NCBI RefSeq assembly: GCF_000202835.1
Contig: NC_015186.1
Location: 1,798,001 to 1,862,000 of the forward strand
Source of the DNA: Acidiphilium multivorum AIU301
GTDB lineage: Bacteria > Pseudomonadota > Alphaproteobacteria > Acetobacterales > Acetobacteraceae
DNA: 64,000 nucleotides
Direction of reading: 5' to 3'
In this document: piece by piece, positions 1 to 10,476 of the stretch
Layout of the letters: each line of letters begins with the position of its first letter
How positions within the stretch are numbered: position 1 is the stretch's first letter
Position numbers and translations under genes: made by a program
Notes under the pieces: generated by a model
Databases searched by the model: none
What the model was told of the DNA's origin: nothing
What the model saw: only the letters and a program-made list of their open reading frames with translations

Positions 1-472
1 GATGAACACCACCCACCCCCAGGCGGCCGGCATCCCTCCGCGATGCCGCCGGGAGCCTTGAGTCCGTGCCGGAGAAATGCGGTTGACCGTCTGGCTCATC
101 ATGGTTCCGGCACTGATCGCGGGCCACCCCGGCGCAACCGTGCCGCACTGGCACCGCACGCATGCCGGATGCCGCGCCGATGAGGCCGCCCATCACCTTC
201 CGCCCGGATCATGCCTGAAAACCGAGGGCGACGCGCCCCCCACGACCGGCCCGGCGGGACCAGCCGCCCCATTCCACCGCAACCCACCAGATGAACGCGA
301 TTGACGCCTCGCCCCCGCAACGGCCTGACGTTCGAGCCACGCGGCCTCCGGTCAGCCACAGGATATCCTCAATCAAGCCGATCCGGTTCGACCACGTCCC
401 GGCAGGCCGGTCCGGCCGGAACCGCGACATGACAACGCCCTTCGGCGGCGGATCGAGACCGGCGTCAGCGCC
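1..472. other. no convincing gene
   Basis: This stretch has only short, compositionally unconvincing open frames on both strands, with no ribosome binding site and no recognisable domain. A short inverted repeat (CGGCATC around 28-34 with GATGCCG around 43-49) could be the terminator of a gene lying before the window, but it has no T-tract. I see nothing else to annotate. Confidence 0.5.
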
Positions 473-1168
473 TCACCACGGCAGCTCCGCGCCGGTATAG
501 TCGAAGAACGCCAGCCCCGGCCTGCCGCGCCGGGCGATCAGCTGGTCGACCACGCGGGGAATGCTCTCGCCGATCGACAGCGTCGCCTGCGGCCCGCCCA
601 TGTCGGTCCGTACCCAGCCGGGCGCCACCAGGGCGAGGCTGCGCGCGGAGTCCCTGTGGCGCGCGGCATAGCTGCGCATCAGCGTGTTCAGCGCCGCCTT
701 GCTCGCCCGGTAGGCCTCGAACATGCCGGTCGTGTTGTTGGCCACGCTGCCGAGCCCGGAAGACATCAGCCCGATCCCGCCCTCCGGCGCGACCAGGTCG
801 CCCAGCGCCTCCACCGCGCGCATCGGGCTGAGCGCGTTGGTCACCATCAGCTCGACGAAGGTCTCGGTGCTCACCGCGCCGATCGGCGCCGCCGGATCGC
901 TGGCGATTCCCGCGTTCACGAACAGCTGGTCGAACACCTGCCCCTCCAGCCGCGCCCGCAGGGCGGCGAGCTGGTCCGCGTCGTTGATGTCGAGGCGCTC
1001 GATCGCGAGCCGCCCGCCGGCCCGCGCCGCCAGCGCGTGCAGGCCGGTCGGCCCCGCGCCGCGCACCGTCGCCGTCACCCGCCAGCCGCGCCCGAGATAC
1101 TCCTCCGCCATGGCGAGACCGAGCCCGCGCGAGGCGCCGATGATGAGACAGGACGGTTCCGATGCCAT
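473..1168 (-). CDS. short-chain dehydrogenase/reductase (SDR)
   Basis: This is a 231-residue NAD(P)-dependent SDR of unknown substrate. The Rossmann motif GASRGLG is at residues 11-17, the structural NAG follows VF-x(4)-FV near 85-87, and the catalytic YxxxK is Y153/K157 with a serine near 136. The start at 1168 is preferred because GGAGAA lies about 6 bases upstream. A longer frame to 1225 adds 19 residues that are not SDR-like. It is divergent from the cytochrome c/PQQ dehydrogenase pair. The short C-terminal tail resembles cell-surface-signalling (CsgA-like) SDRs, but the substrate cannot be told from sequence. Confidence 0.85.
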   Translation of the reverse strand: MASEPSCLIIGASRGLGLAMAEEYLGRGWRVTATVRGAGPTGLHALAARAGGRLAIERLDINDADQLAALRARLEGQVFDQLFVNAGIASDPAAPIGAVSTETFVELMVTNALSPMRAVEALGDLVAPEGGIGLMSSGLGSVANNTTGMFEAYRASKAALNTLMRSYAARHRDSARSLALVAPGWVRTDMGGPQATLSIGESIPRVVDQLIARRGRPGLAFFDYTGAELPW

Positions 1169-1380
1169 GGCGCTTCTCCTCGATTCCCGGTTTCGCGCCG
1201 AGGCTACGACGATTCCCGCCCGCACGGCCAGACGCCGCGGGGCGCGGGCGTGGCGAAGCGGAACAGTCTCTCTCGCCGGGATTACCGCAGCTTTACAGGA
1301 TGGAAGGGTTCATATACCTGCCGCGTAACGAATATGAGAACACCGCCCGGTCGCGGGCGAACCGAACATGGGGAACATTC

Positions 1381-1806
1381 ATGACCAAAGGACACAGGGC
1401 CCTGCTCGCCGCGGCCGCCGCGGCGATGCTCTCGCTGCCGGGCCTCGCCCAGGCGGGCTGCGCCAGCGGCGACTTCACCGCCGCCCAGGCGGCGACCGGG
1501 CAGACGCTCTACGACGCGAACTGCGCCGCCTGCCACATGACCAACCTCTCCGGCGGGTCGGGCCCGGCGCTGGGTGGCGCGAAGTTCAAGTCCTATCTCG
1601 AATTCACCAAGATCACGGGCGCGCAGCTGCTCGCCTTCATCAAGTCGCAGATGCCCTACCAGGCGCCCGGCAGCCTCAAATCCGCGGAGTATGACGCGAT
1701 CTTCGCCCACATCCTCCAGCAGAACGGCTATCCGTCCGGCAGCACGAAGCTGGACGCCGAAACCGCCTCCTGCATCAAGATGCTGCCCTATCCCGGCAAG
1801 TCCTGA
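1381..1806 (+). CDS. periplasmic c-type cytochrome, partner of PQQ dehydrogenase
   Basis: This 141-residue protein has a cleavable signal peptide (hydrophobic stretch 7-24, AQA near residue 25). It carries a single class I heme c site, CAACH, with C48, C51 and H52. M91 in QMPY is the likely sixth ligand. It lies 67 bp upstream of the PQQ dehydrogenase in the same direction, so it most likely takes electrons from that enzyme and passes them to the respiratory chain. The ATG at 1381 was chosen because it begins the signal peptide; a longer frame from 1162 would bury it. The dehydrogenase itself has no heme domain, which supports the need for this separate cytochrome. Confidence 0.9.
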   Translation: MTKGHRALLAAAAAAMLSLPGLAQAGCASGDFTAAQAATGQTLYDANCAACHMTNLSGGSGPALGGAKFKSYLEFTKITGAQLLAFIKSQMPYQAPGSLKSAEYDAIFAHILQQNGYPSGSTKLDAETASCIKMLPYPGKS

Positions 1807-1873
1807 AGCAGGGCGGAACCGCCGGCCGCCCCGGGCGGCCGGATCTGGCTGAAACCACAGGGGAAACTCACGA

Positions 1874-3580
1874 ATGACAACGAAAACGGACGATTCCCGC
1901 CTCGCGCGGCGGCTGCGTCTCGCCGCCCTGCCGGCGGCGGCGCTGCTCGGCCTCGCGCTGGCGCAGACGGCGCAGGCCGGTGCCGTGCAGGCCGAAGGCT
2001 CGGAGACCGGCGGCAAGACCGCGGTCGTCGGCAAGACCATCACCGGCGATGTCAGCGTCACCACCAAGATGCTGGAAGCGGCGCCGAAGGCGGACGCGAA
2101 CTGGCTGGTCTCCGGCCGTGACTACGACAACTCGCGCTTCTCGCCGCTCAAGCAGATCAACGCCGCGAACGTGAAGGACCTCGCCCCGGTCGCCATCGCC
2201 CAGACCGGCTACAGCGCGAGCTTCGAGACCACGCCGATCGTGGTCAACGGCATCATGTATCTCACCACGCCGATGGTGAACTCCAAGCAGGCGCTGATCG
2301 CGATGAACGCGACCACCGGCCAGACGCTGTGGACCTACACCTACACCGACGGCCAGATCCAGATCTGCTGCGGCCCGGTGAACCGCGGCGCCGCCGCCTC
2401 GAACGGCATGGTCTACATGCTGACGCTGGACGACCACCTGATCGCGGTCAACGCCAGGACCGGCAAGCAGGAATGGATGACCCAGGTCGCCGATCCGCGC
2501 TACGGCTATTCCGAGACGATGGCGCCGACCGTATACAAGAACATGGTCATCATCGGCAGCGCCGGCGGCGAGTGGCCGATCCGCGGCTTCATCGCCGCAT
2601 ATGACGCGCAGACCGGCAAGCAGATCTGGCGCTTCCACACCACCGACAGCAAGGCCGGCTGGGAAGGCGATTCCTGGAAGACCGGCGGCGGCACCGTCTG
2701 GACCACGCCGACCGTCGATCCGAAGCGCGGCCTCGTGATCTTCTCGACCGGCAACCCGAACCCCGACCTCAACGGCGCGGCGCGCAAGGGCGACAACCGC
2801 TACACCGACTCGATCGTGGCGCTGAACATCCACACCGGCAAGCTCGTCTGGTACTACCAGGAAGTGAAGCACGACGTGTGGGACTACGACGCCGTCAGCA
2901 ACGCGATGCTGATCGACGTGAAGGACCACGGCAAGATGGTCCCCGCCGTCGGCGAGGCCGGCAAGACCGCCTGGTACTACATCGTCAACCGCGAGACCGG
3001 CAAGCTGATCCGCAAGTCGCAGCCCTTCGACAAGCAGGAGAACATGTTCGCGCAGCCCACGCCGAAGGGCGTGCAGATGCTGCCGGGCGCGAATGGCGGC
3101 GATGACTGGTCGCCGCCGGCCTTCTCGCCGATCACCCGCGACGTCTACGTGATGGGCATGAACCAGCTCATGACCTTCACCAACGAGAAGAGCAGCCCGG
3201 CCATCCCCGGCCAGATCCGCCTCGGCAGCACCTTCAAGAATGTCGATCACGGCATCCAGGACGGCACGCTGACCGCGATCGACGTCGATACCGGCAAGAT
3301 CGCCTGGAACGACACGGTGCCGCAGCCGATGATGGGCGGCGTGCTGGCCACGGCCGGCAACCTCGTCTTCACCGGCGAGGGCAATGGCTGGTTCGACGCG
3401 ATGGACGCCAAGACCGGCAAGCGCCTGTGGCGCTTCAATCTCGGCGCCGGCGTGAACGCGCCGCCGATTGCCTATTCGGTCAAGGGCCGCGAATACGTCG
3501 CGGTGGCCGCCGGCGGCAACTTCCAGCTCAGCTATCCCTACGGCGACGCGGTGGCGATCTTCGCCCTGCCGAAGAAGTAA
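1874..3580 (+). CDS. PQQ-dependent alcohol dehydrogenase (soluble quinoprotein)
   Basis: This 568-residue quinoprotein of the methanol/ethanol dehydrogenase family has an N-terminal signal peptide (about residues 1-36) and repeated tryptophan-docking blades (for example TGQTLW, TGKQEW, TGKQIW, TGKRLW) of the eight-bladed propeller. The vicinal disulfide is C165-C166 in ICCG, and the catalytic aspartate is D337 in HDVWDYD. No C-terminal cytochrome domain follows, so the enzyme is of the soluble periplasmic type and should use the cytochrome encoded just upstream. D339, two residues after the catalytic Asp, is the position that carries an extra metal ligand in lanthanide-dependent enzymes, although glucose-dehydrogenase-type quinoproteins can also have WDxD there. 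No PQQ biosynthesis genes are in the window. The substrate is probably a primary alcohol or related compound, not proven. Confidence 0.9.
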   Translation: MTTKTDDSRLARRLRLAALPAAALLGLALAQTAQAGAVQAEGSETGGKTAVVGKTITGDVSVTTKMLEAAPKADANWLVSGRDYDNSRFSPLKQINAANVKDLAPVAIAQTGYSASFETTPIVVNGIMYLTTPMVNSKQALIAMNATTGQTLWTYTYTDGQIQICCGPVNRGAAASNGMVYMLTLDDHLIAVNARTGKQEWMTQVADPRYGYSETMAPTVYKNMVIIGSAGGEWPIRGFIAAYDAQTGKQIWRFHTTDSKAGWEGDSWKTGGGTVWTTPTVDPKRGLVIFSTGNPNPDLNGAARKGDNRYTDSIVALNIHTGKLVWYYQEVKHDVWDYDAVSNAMLIDVKDHGKMVPAVGEAGKTAWYYIVNRETGKLIRKSQPFDKQENMFAQPTPKGVQMLPGANGGDDWSPPAFSPITRDVYVMGMNQLMTFTNEKSSPAIPGQIRLGSTFKNVDHGIQDGTLTAIDVDTGKIAWNDTVPQPMMGGVLATAGNLVFTGEGNGWFDAMDAKTGKRLWRFNLGAGVNAPPIAYSVKGREYVAVAAGGNFQLSYPYGDAVAIFALPKK

Positions 3581-3601
3581 GACCCTTCACGCCGGCAACA
3601 C

Positions 3602-3632
3602 GGCCGGAGCGCATCGCGCTCCGGCCTTTCTT
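3602..3632 (+). terminator. rho-independent terminator after the PQQ dehydrogenase
   Basis: A perfect 11-bp stem (GGCCGGAGCGC at 3602-3612 pairing with GCGCTCCGGCC at 3616-3626) has a 3-nt loop and is followed by TTTCTT. It lies 21 bp after the dehydrogenase stop and before the convergent small gene. Confidence 0.9.
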
Positions 3633-3649
3633 GTGCCAGGGCCGGCCGG

Positions 3650-3961
3650 TCAGTTGCCGCCCGAAAAACCGCCGAGCGGGCTCGGGTTGAAGTTGATCTG
3701 CAGGTCCATGATCGCCTTCGCCATTTCCATCTCGGCGCGCGCCATGTGCATCATCGCCTCGTGCTCCATCTTCGGCGCGATGGCGAAGTCGGTGTGGTAA
3801 CTCCGGTTGATCTTGGCGACCAGCGCCTGCGCCTGGGTCAGGTCCGCCTTCATCGTCGTCGCCTGCTGCGGCGTCAGGCGCGTGCCCGCGTTGCCCTGTT
3901 GCGCGAATGCCGTGCCCGTCCCGGCCAGAGCAAGGGCGCCGAGCAGAATGAGTGTCTTCAT
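3650..3961 (-). CDS. small secreted hypothetical protein
   Basis: This 103-residue protein has a clear signal peptide: MKT, then a hydrophobic stretch ending in AFA near residue 20. The mature part is helical and rich in Met, Ala and Gln (AMMHMARAEMEMAKAIM), with an HxxxMMH cluster that could bind metal, and it ends in a Gly/Asn-rich tail. A strong ribosome binding site (GGAGG, 5 bases before the ATG) supports expression. It is convergent with the PQQ dehydrogenase and separated from it by a terminator. I do not recognise the family; a periplasmic metal-binding or packing role is only a guess. Confidence 0.7.
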   Translation of the reverse strand: MKTLILLGALALAGTGTAFAQQGNAGTRLTPQQATTMKADLTQAQALVAKINRSYHTDFAIAPKMEHEAMMHMARAEMEMAKAIMDLQINFNPSPLGGFSGGN

Positions 3962-4386
3962 GGTGTCCTCCTTGTCGGATCCGCGAAGCGGATCGTCCCC
4001 GCCGTCTCCCGCAACCGCCGATCCGTGGCGCCGCGTGCGGCTCCTGAAAAATGCCGGCGGCGCCTCGATGAATCCAATGCCGTTTGATTATCGTTTCAAT
4101 GCCGCGACGGGATGCCGTGCGGGACGGATCATGCCGGCGGCCGGCGATCGCGCTCCATCCTGCCGCACCGGATCGGACATCCAGAGCAGATCCGACTCCC
4201 GCAACCTGCCGGCATCAACGCGGTCGAACCATGCACCATTCTAATATTACAGAATAATTTAAAAAAATACTTTTATTCTAAAGTCATAAATACGTTTTGA
4301 AGTATTTATGCACTCTCACTAATATATTTATTTTCAAATTGACAACAAAATTCAATAATGGAATCTCCGATTCATTGATAAATTCG
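3962..4386. other. intergenic region with AT-rich island
   Basis: I see no gene here. The first 270 bases are ordinary high-GC sequence, but about 4240-4386 is strikingly AT-rich (runs such as AAAAAAATAC and AATATATTTATTTTC) in a genome that is otherwise about 70% GC. The island directly precedes the acyltransferase gene and holds a 9-bp dyad. It could be a promoter with UP-like elements or the edge of foreign DNA. Confidence 0.6.
4285..4310. promoter_or_regulatory. operator-like dyad upstream of the acyltransferase
   Basis: CATAAATAC (4285-4293) and GTATTTATG (4302-4310) are perfect 9-bp inverted repeats separated by 8 bases. The site is inside the AT-rich island and 76 bases upstream of the acyltransferase ATG. 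It could bind a dimeric regulator or fold as a weak hairpin; no cognate regulator is evident. Confidence 0.4.
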
Positions 4387-4752
4387 ATGGAGCGGACACT
4401 GAAATCCGAACGGGTGGCTTTCCTTGACGGTCTGCGCGGCCTTGCCGCCCTCCAGGTCGTCTTTCTGCACTACGTGAGCGCGTTTCTGCCGGTCCTTGCG
4501 ATGGCCGGCCTGGGTCCCGCCGACCTCCTGGCCTCCCATGGCTGGCAGGCCGCCATCGCCCGCTCTCCCGCCGTGTTCCTGATCAACGGCTACAGCGCCG
4601 TGTATATCTTCTTCCTGCTCAGCGGTTACGTGCTGCGGCGGGCCTTCGCCCGGATCGACGGTTTCGCCTCCGGCCTCTGGCGCCGCCTTGTGCGCCTCGG
4701 CCTGCCCGCTTCCGCGGCCGTGCTGTTCGCCGGCGCGTTGCTGTCGCTGGAC
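4387..4752 (+). pseudogene. acyltransferase-3 family protein, 5' fragment (interrupted by IS21 element)
   Basis: The first 122 codons encode the start of an OafA/YrhL-type membrane acyltransferase (acyltransferase 3). The motif FLDGLRGLAALQVVFLHY contains the family's catalytic-type histidine in the first membrane helix, and SAVYIFFLLSGYVLRR is the second conserved helix. The frame runs into the inserted element and stops at 4797, after 15 residues of element-derived sequence. The remaining part of the gene resumes in the same frame at 7387. Such enzymes acylate surface polysaccharides or lipids. The ATG at 4387 was preferred to one at 4297 because the latter adds only residues from the AT-rich leader. 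Confidence 0.88.
4747..4752. repeat. target site duplication, left copy
   Basis: CTGGAC directly abuts the left end of the IS21-family element and is repeated immediately after its right end at 7381-7386. Confidence 0.85.
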
Positions 4753-4768
4753 TATCGCGCGACAATCA
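4753..4768 (+). repeat. IS21 left terminal inverted repeat
   Basis: TATCGCGCGACAATCA matches the inward-read right end at 14 of 16 positions. The outermost dinucleotide is TA here rather than the TG at the right end. Confidence 0.8.
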
Positions 4769-4797
4769 ACTTGAGAATCCAGCGTCAATCAGGATGA

Positions 4798-7313
<2,516 letters not shown>

Positions 7314-7364
7314 CGTTCCGAGGTCGCGATCACTTTCTCATCCTGATCGCCGCGCTTCTCATCC

Positions 7365-7380
7365 TGATTGTCGCGCTACA
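7365..7380 (-). repeat. IS21 right terminal inverted repeat
   Basis: Read inward on the minus strand it is TGTAGCGCGACAATCA, matching the left end at 14 of 16 bases. It is followed immediately by the CTGGAC duplication. Confidence 0.8.
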
Positions 7381-7386
7381 CTGGAC
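7381..7386. repeat. target site duplication, right copy
   Basis: CTGGAC directly follows the right end of the element and matches 4747-4752. Confidence 0.85.
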
Positions 7387-8250
7387 GACCAGGCGCATCT
7401 CCATACCGCCGCCCTCTCGGGCTCGACGCACTGGCTGGGCATCCTGCTCGCGACCCCGCCCGCCCCCGGTCCCGTCCTTCGCGACGCCATCCTGAACAGC
7501 GTCCTCACCGGCTATGCCGGGGCGAACGGCTTTCCGTTCCTCCGCCACCTCATCCCCATGCCGGATCTCCTGCACGCCTTCGATCCGCCGACCTGGACTC
7601 TCAATGTCGAACTGTCCGGATCGGTGCTCTGCCTCGGCCTCAGCTATGTCGAGCGGCGCCGGCGCGCGCTGCTGCCCTACGTCATCGCCGCCCTCGCCCA
7701 CTGGCTCGGGGCGAGCCAGTGGTTCCTCTTCGCCCTCGGCTACGCGCTTGCCGGCCTGCGCCGGCCGTCACCCGGGCGCCTGCGCCAGGGCCTCGCGATC
7801 CTCGCCTTGGCCGCCGGCATCCTGCTCTGCCGCCTGATCCCGCCGGCGCCGATCCTGCTGCTGCACAGCCTGCTGCGCCACCAGCACCCGCCGGATCCGT
7901 TTCACTTCTCCAACCAGGTCGGCGCGATCCTGATCTTCCTCGGCGTGCTGCACCTGCCGCGCGCGCAGCACCTGCTGGAACGCCGCCTGCCGCAGTTCCT
8001 CGGCCGCATCTCGTTCAGCCTTTACCTGGTGCATTTCCCGGTCATGGCGACCATCGGGTGCGGCGTGTTCAACCTGATCGCGCCACGGTCCGGCGCCGTG
8101 CCGGGCTGCCTGGCCGCGCTCATCGCCGGCCTCGCGGTCACCCTGCCGGTCGCGGTCCTGTTCGAGCGCCATGTCGACCGGCTGGCGGTGCGCCTCAGCC
8201 GCCGCAGCCCGCCCTTCCTCGCTCCCGTGCCAGGCGAATTGAGCAGCTGA
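7387..8250 (+). pseudogene. acyltransferase-3 family protein, 3' fragment
   Basis: This is the remainder of the interrupted acyltransferase: removing the element and one copy of the duplication joins codon GAC at 4750-4752 to GAC at 7387 in the same frame. The restored protein would be about 409 residues, the usual size of the family. The fragment contains PPTWTLNVELSGS, several hydrophobic helices, and the C-terminal family motif FLGRISFSLYLVHFPV. An internal ATG at 7558 might give a truncated product, but without the first helices and the catalytic histidine it should be inactive. Confidence 0.88.
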
Positions 8251-8378
8251 CCCGATCGGGTCGGCCAGGGCCCCGGTGCGACTTGCACGGATGCCGGCCG
8301 ATCAGGGCCGCACGCAACCGCGCGACCGGCCATGCCGCCACGGCATCCGCGAAACGTCGTTCATGTCCTGGAAAACGC

Positions 8379-8454
8379 TGGTGGAGCCAATCGGAATCGA
8401 ACCGACGACCTCCTGAATGCCATTCAGGCGCTCTCCCAACTGAGCTATGGCCCC
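8379..8454 (-). tRNA. tRNA-Ala(GGC)
   Basis: The minus strand folds into a 76-nt tRNA with an encoded CCA end. The acceptor stem is GGGGCCA/TGGCTCC, the D arm is GCTCAGTTGGGAGAGC, and the anticodon arm is CCTGA-ATGGCAT-TCAGG, giving anticodon GGC. The T arm reads GTCGGTTCGATTCCGAT. All canonical positions are present. Confidence 0.96.
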
Positions 8455-8658
8455 ACCGTGCGTGAGCGCCCTATTAGACCGAGTTCGCGCCCGCGGCAAG
8501 GGCATCGGAGGACAAACCCGCCATGATTTGTGACGGCGGCAAGACAGCGCCGCCCGCCGCCCCGCCGCGCCGCCCGAAAACCGTACAACCGTTCAATTCC
8601 GGATCGACAGCGCCGCTCCGCCCCGGTATCCTGCGCCCCGCATCCGGGAGCCACCGCC

Positions 8659-10458
8659 ATGTCCATGATCGTCGACCGCCGCGACCTCGACTTCATCCTC
8701 TTCGACCTGCTCGGCATGGAGGAGCTGCTCCGCCATCCGCATTTCGCCGCCTTCGACCGCGACGCCTGCACCCAGATGCTCGACACCGCGCAGCAGATCG
8801 CCGAGGACCATTTCCTGCCCATCGCCGCCGAGGTGGACGCCAACGAGCCGCGCTTCGTCGGCGGACGGGTGGAGATGCCGGAGGGCACCGGCCACGCCCT
8901 GCGCGCCTGCGCCGAGGCGGGATTCTTCGCCCTGCCCTTCGCGCAGGAGCATGGCGGGCTGCAGGCGCCACGGGTGCTGCACACGGCGGCGAGCGGCATC
9001 TTCACCTGTGCGAACACCGCCGTCGCCAATTACGCCTTCCTCACCGTCGGCGCCGCCAACCTGCTCGCCGCCTTCGGCTCCGAGCCGCTGCGCCGCCGCT
9101 TCCTGCCGCCGATGCTGGAGGGGCGCTGGTTCGGCACGATGTGCCTTTCCGAACCCCAGGCCGGATCGTCCCTCGCCGACATCACCACCACCGCCACCCC
9201 GCGCGCCGATGGCACGTTTTCGCTCCGCGGCAGCAAGATGTGGATTTCGGGCGGGGATCAGGAAATATCGGAGAACATCGTCCACATGGTGCTGGCGCGC
9301 ATCGCCGGCGCGCCGGCCGGCACCCGCGGCATCTCGCTGTTTCTCGTGCCCAAGCGCCGCGTCGATGAAAGCGGCGCCGTCGGCGAGAGCAACAACATCG
9401 CCCTCGCCGGGCTGAACCACAAGATGGGCCAGCGCGGCACCACCAACTGCCTGCTCAATTTCGGCGAGAGCGGCGAGACGATCGGCCATCTGATCGGCGC
9501 GCCGCATCGCGGCCTCGAATACATGTTCCAGATGATGAACGAGGCGCGCATCGGCGTCGGCCATGCCGCGACCATGTCCGCCCTCGCCGGCTATCGCCAT
9601 TCGGCGGACTACGCCCGCACCCGCACGCAAGGCCGCAGGGCCGGGCAGAAGGACCCGTCCGCCCCGCCGGTGCCGATCGTCGAGCACGCCGATATCCGCC
9701 GCATGCTGCTGGCCCAGAAGGCGGCGGTGGAGGGCGCGCAGGCGCTCTGCCTCTATGCCGCGCAGCTCGTCGACCGCCAGGAAATCGCCACGGACGCGGA
9801 TGAGAAAGCCTGGCTCGGCGCCCTGCTCGGGCTGCTCACGCCGGTGGTGAAATCATGGCCCTCGGAGCATTGCCTCGAGGCCAACAAATGGGCGATGCAG
9901 ATTCTCGGCGGCTATGGCTACACGCGGGACTATCCGCTGGAGCGGCTCTATCGCGACAACCGGCTGAACCACATTCACGAAGGCACGTTCGGCATCCAGG
10001 GCATCGACCTCGTGGGCCGCAAGCTCGGCGGCGACAAGGGCGATGCGCTGCGCCGCTTCGCCGCACAGATGCGCGAGACCGCCGCCACCGCCGCCCGGCA
10101 GCCGGCCCTCGCGAACGAGGCCGCCCGCCTCGTGGCGGCACTCGACCAGCTCGGCGTCACCGCCGATACCCTGCTCGCCTGCGCCGACCTGCCGCGCCGC
10201 CTCGCCAATGCCACGGTGTTTCTCGATGCGTTCGGCCATGTCGTCATCGGCTGGCTCTGGCTGTGGCAGGCGCTGGTCGCGGCCACCGCGCTGGAAGGCA
10301 ATCCCCCAGCGCCGGACAGGCTCTTTCACGAGGGCAAGATACTGACATGCCGTTATTTCATGGCGCATGAACTGCCGCTTGGGATCGCCCGCCTCGCCCT
10401 CTGCGCGACGCTCGAGACCACCAGCCTCGACGCCCCCGCCGCCCTGTTCGCCCTCTAG
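8659..10458 (+). CDS. acyl-CoA dehydrogenase (about 600-residue type)
   Basis: This 599-residue FAD enzyme introduces the trans-2 double bond into an acyl-CoA. It has the N-terminal helical domain, the middle beta domain (TMCLSEPQAGSSLADI), the C-terminal helical domain with GGYGYTRDYPLERLYRD, and the likely catalytic base E441 in HEGTFGIQG. An extra C-terminal domain (about 470-599) matches the longer DmdC/AcdA-like class. The ATG at 8659 was chosen over an upstream frame because GGGAG lies 9 bases before it and the added 43 residues are basic and unlike the family. It heads a cluster with a TetR-type regulator, SDR, thiolase and MaoC hydratase. The chain-length preference is unknown. Confidence 0.92.
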   Translation: MSMIVDRRDLDFILFDLLGMEELLRHPHFAAFDRDACTQMLDTAQQIAEDHFLPIAAEVDANEPRFVGGRVEMPEGTGHALRACAEAGFFALPFAQEHGGLQAPRVLHTAASGIFTCANTAVANYAFLTVGAANLLAAFGSEPLRRRFLPPMLEGRWFGTMCLSEPQAGSSLADITTTATPRADGTFSLRGSKMWISGGDQEISENIVHMVLARIAGAPAGTRGISLFLVPKRRVDESGAVGESNNIALAGLNHKMGQRGTTNCLLNFGESGETIGHLIGAPHRGLEYMFQMMNEARIGVGHAATMSALAGYRHSADYARTRTQGRRAGQKDPSAPPVPIVEHADIRRMLLAQKAAVEGAQALCLYAAQLVDRQEIATDADEKAWLGALLGLLTPVVKSWPSEHCLEANKWAMQILGGYGYTRDYPLERLYRDNRLNHIHEGTFGIQGIDLVGRKLGGDKGDALRRFAAQMRETAATAARQPALANEAARLVAALDQLGVTADTLLACADLPRRLANATVFLDAFGHVVIGWLWLWQALVAATALEGNPPAPDRLFHEGKILTCRYFMAHELPLGIARLALCATLETTSLDAPAALFAL

Positions 10459-10476
10459 CGCGCGCGGCGGCGGCGC

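Noticed and set aside
77-430. Several short open frames at the window start
   Set aside because: No ribosome binding site, signal or domain; composition is typical of random high-GC frames.
1300-1350. Inverted CATAT/ATATG pair upstream of the cytochrome gene
   Set aside because: Arms of only 5 bp separated by 16 bp are expected by chance; no matching regulator or second copy was seen.
1868-3250. 460-codon antisense frame across the PQQ dehydrogenase
   Set aside because: It is a GC-driven shadow with His/Asp/Arg-rich low-complexity translation and no domain; the plus-strand frame is clearly the gene.
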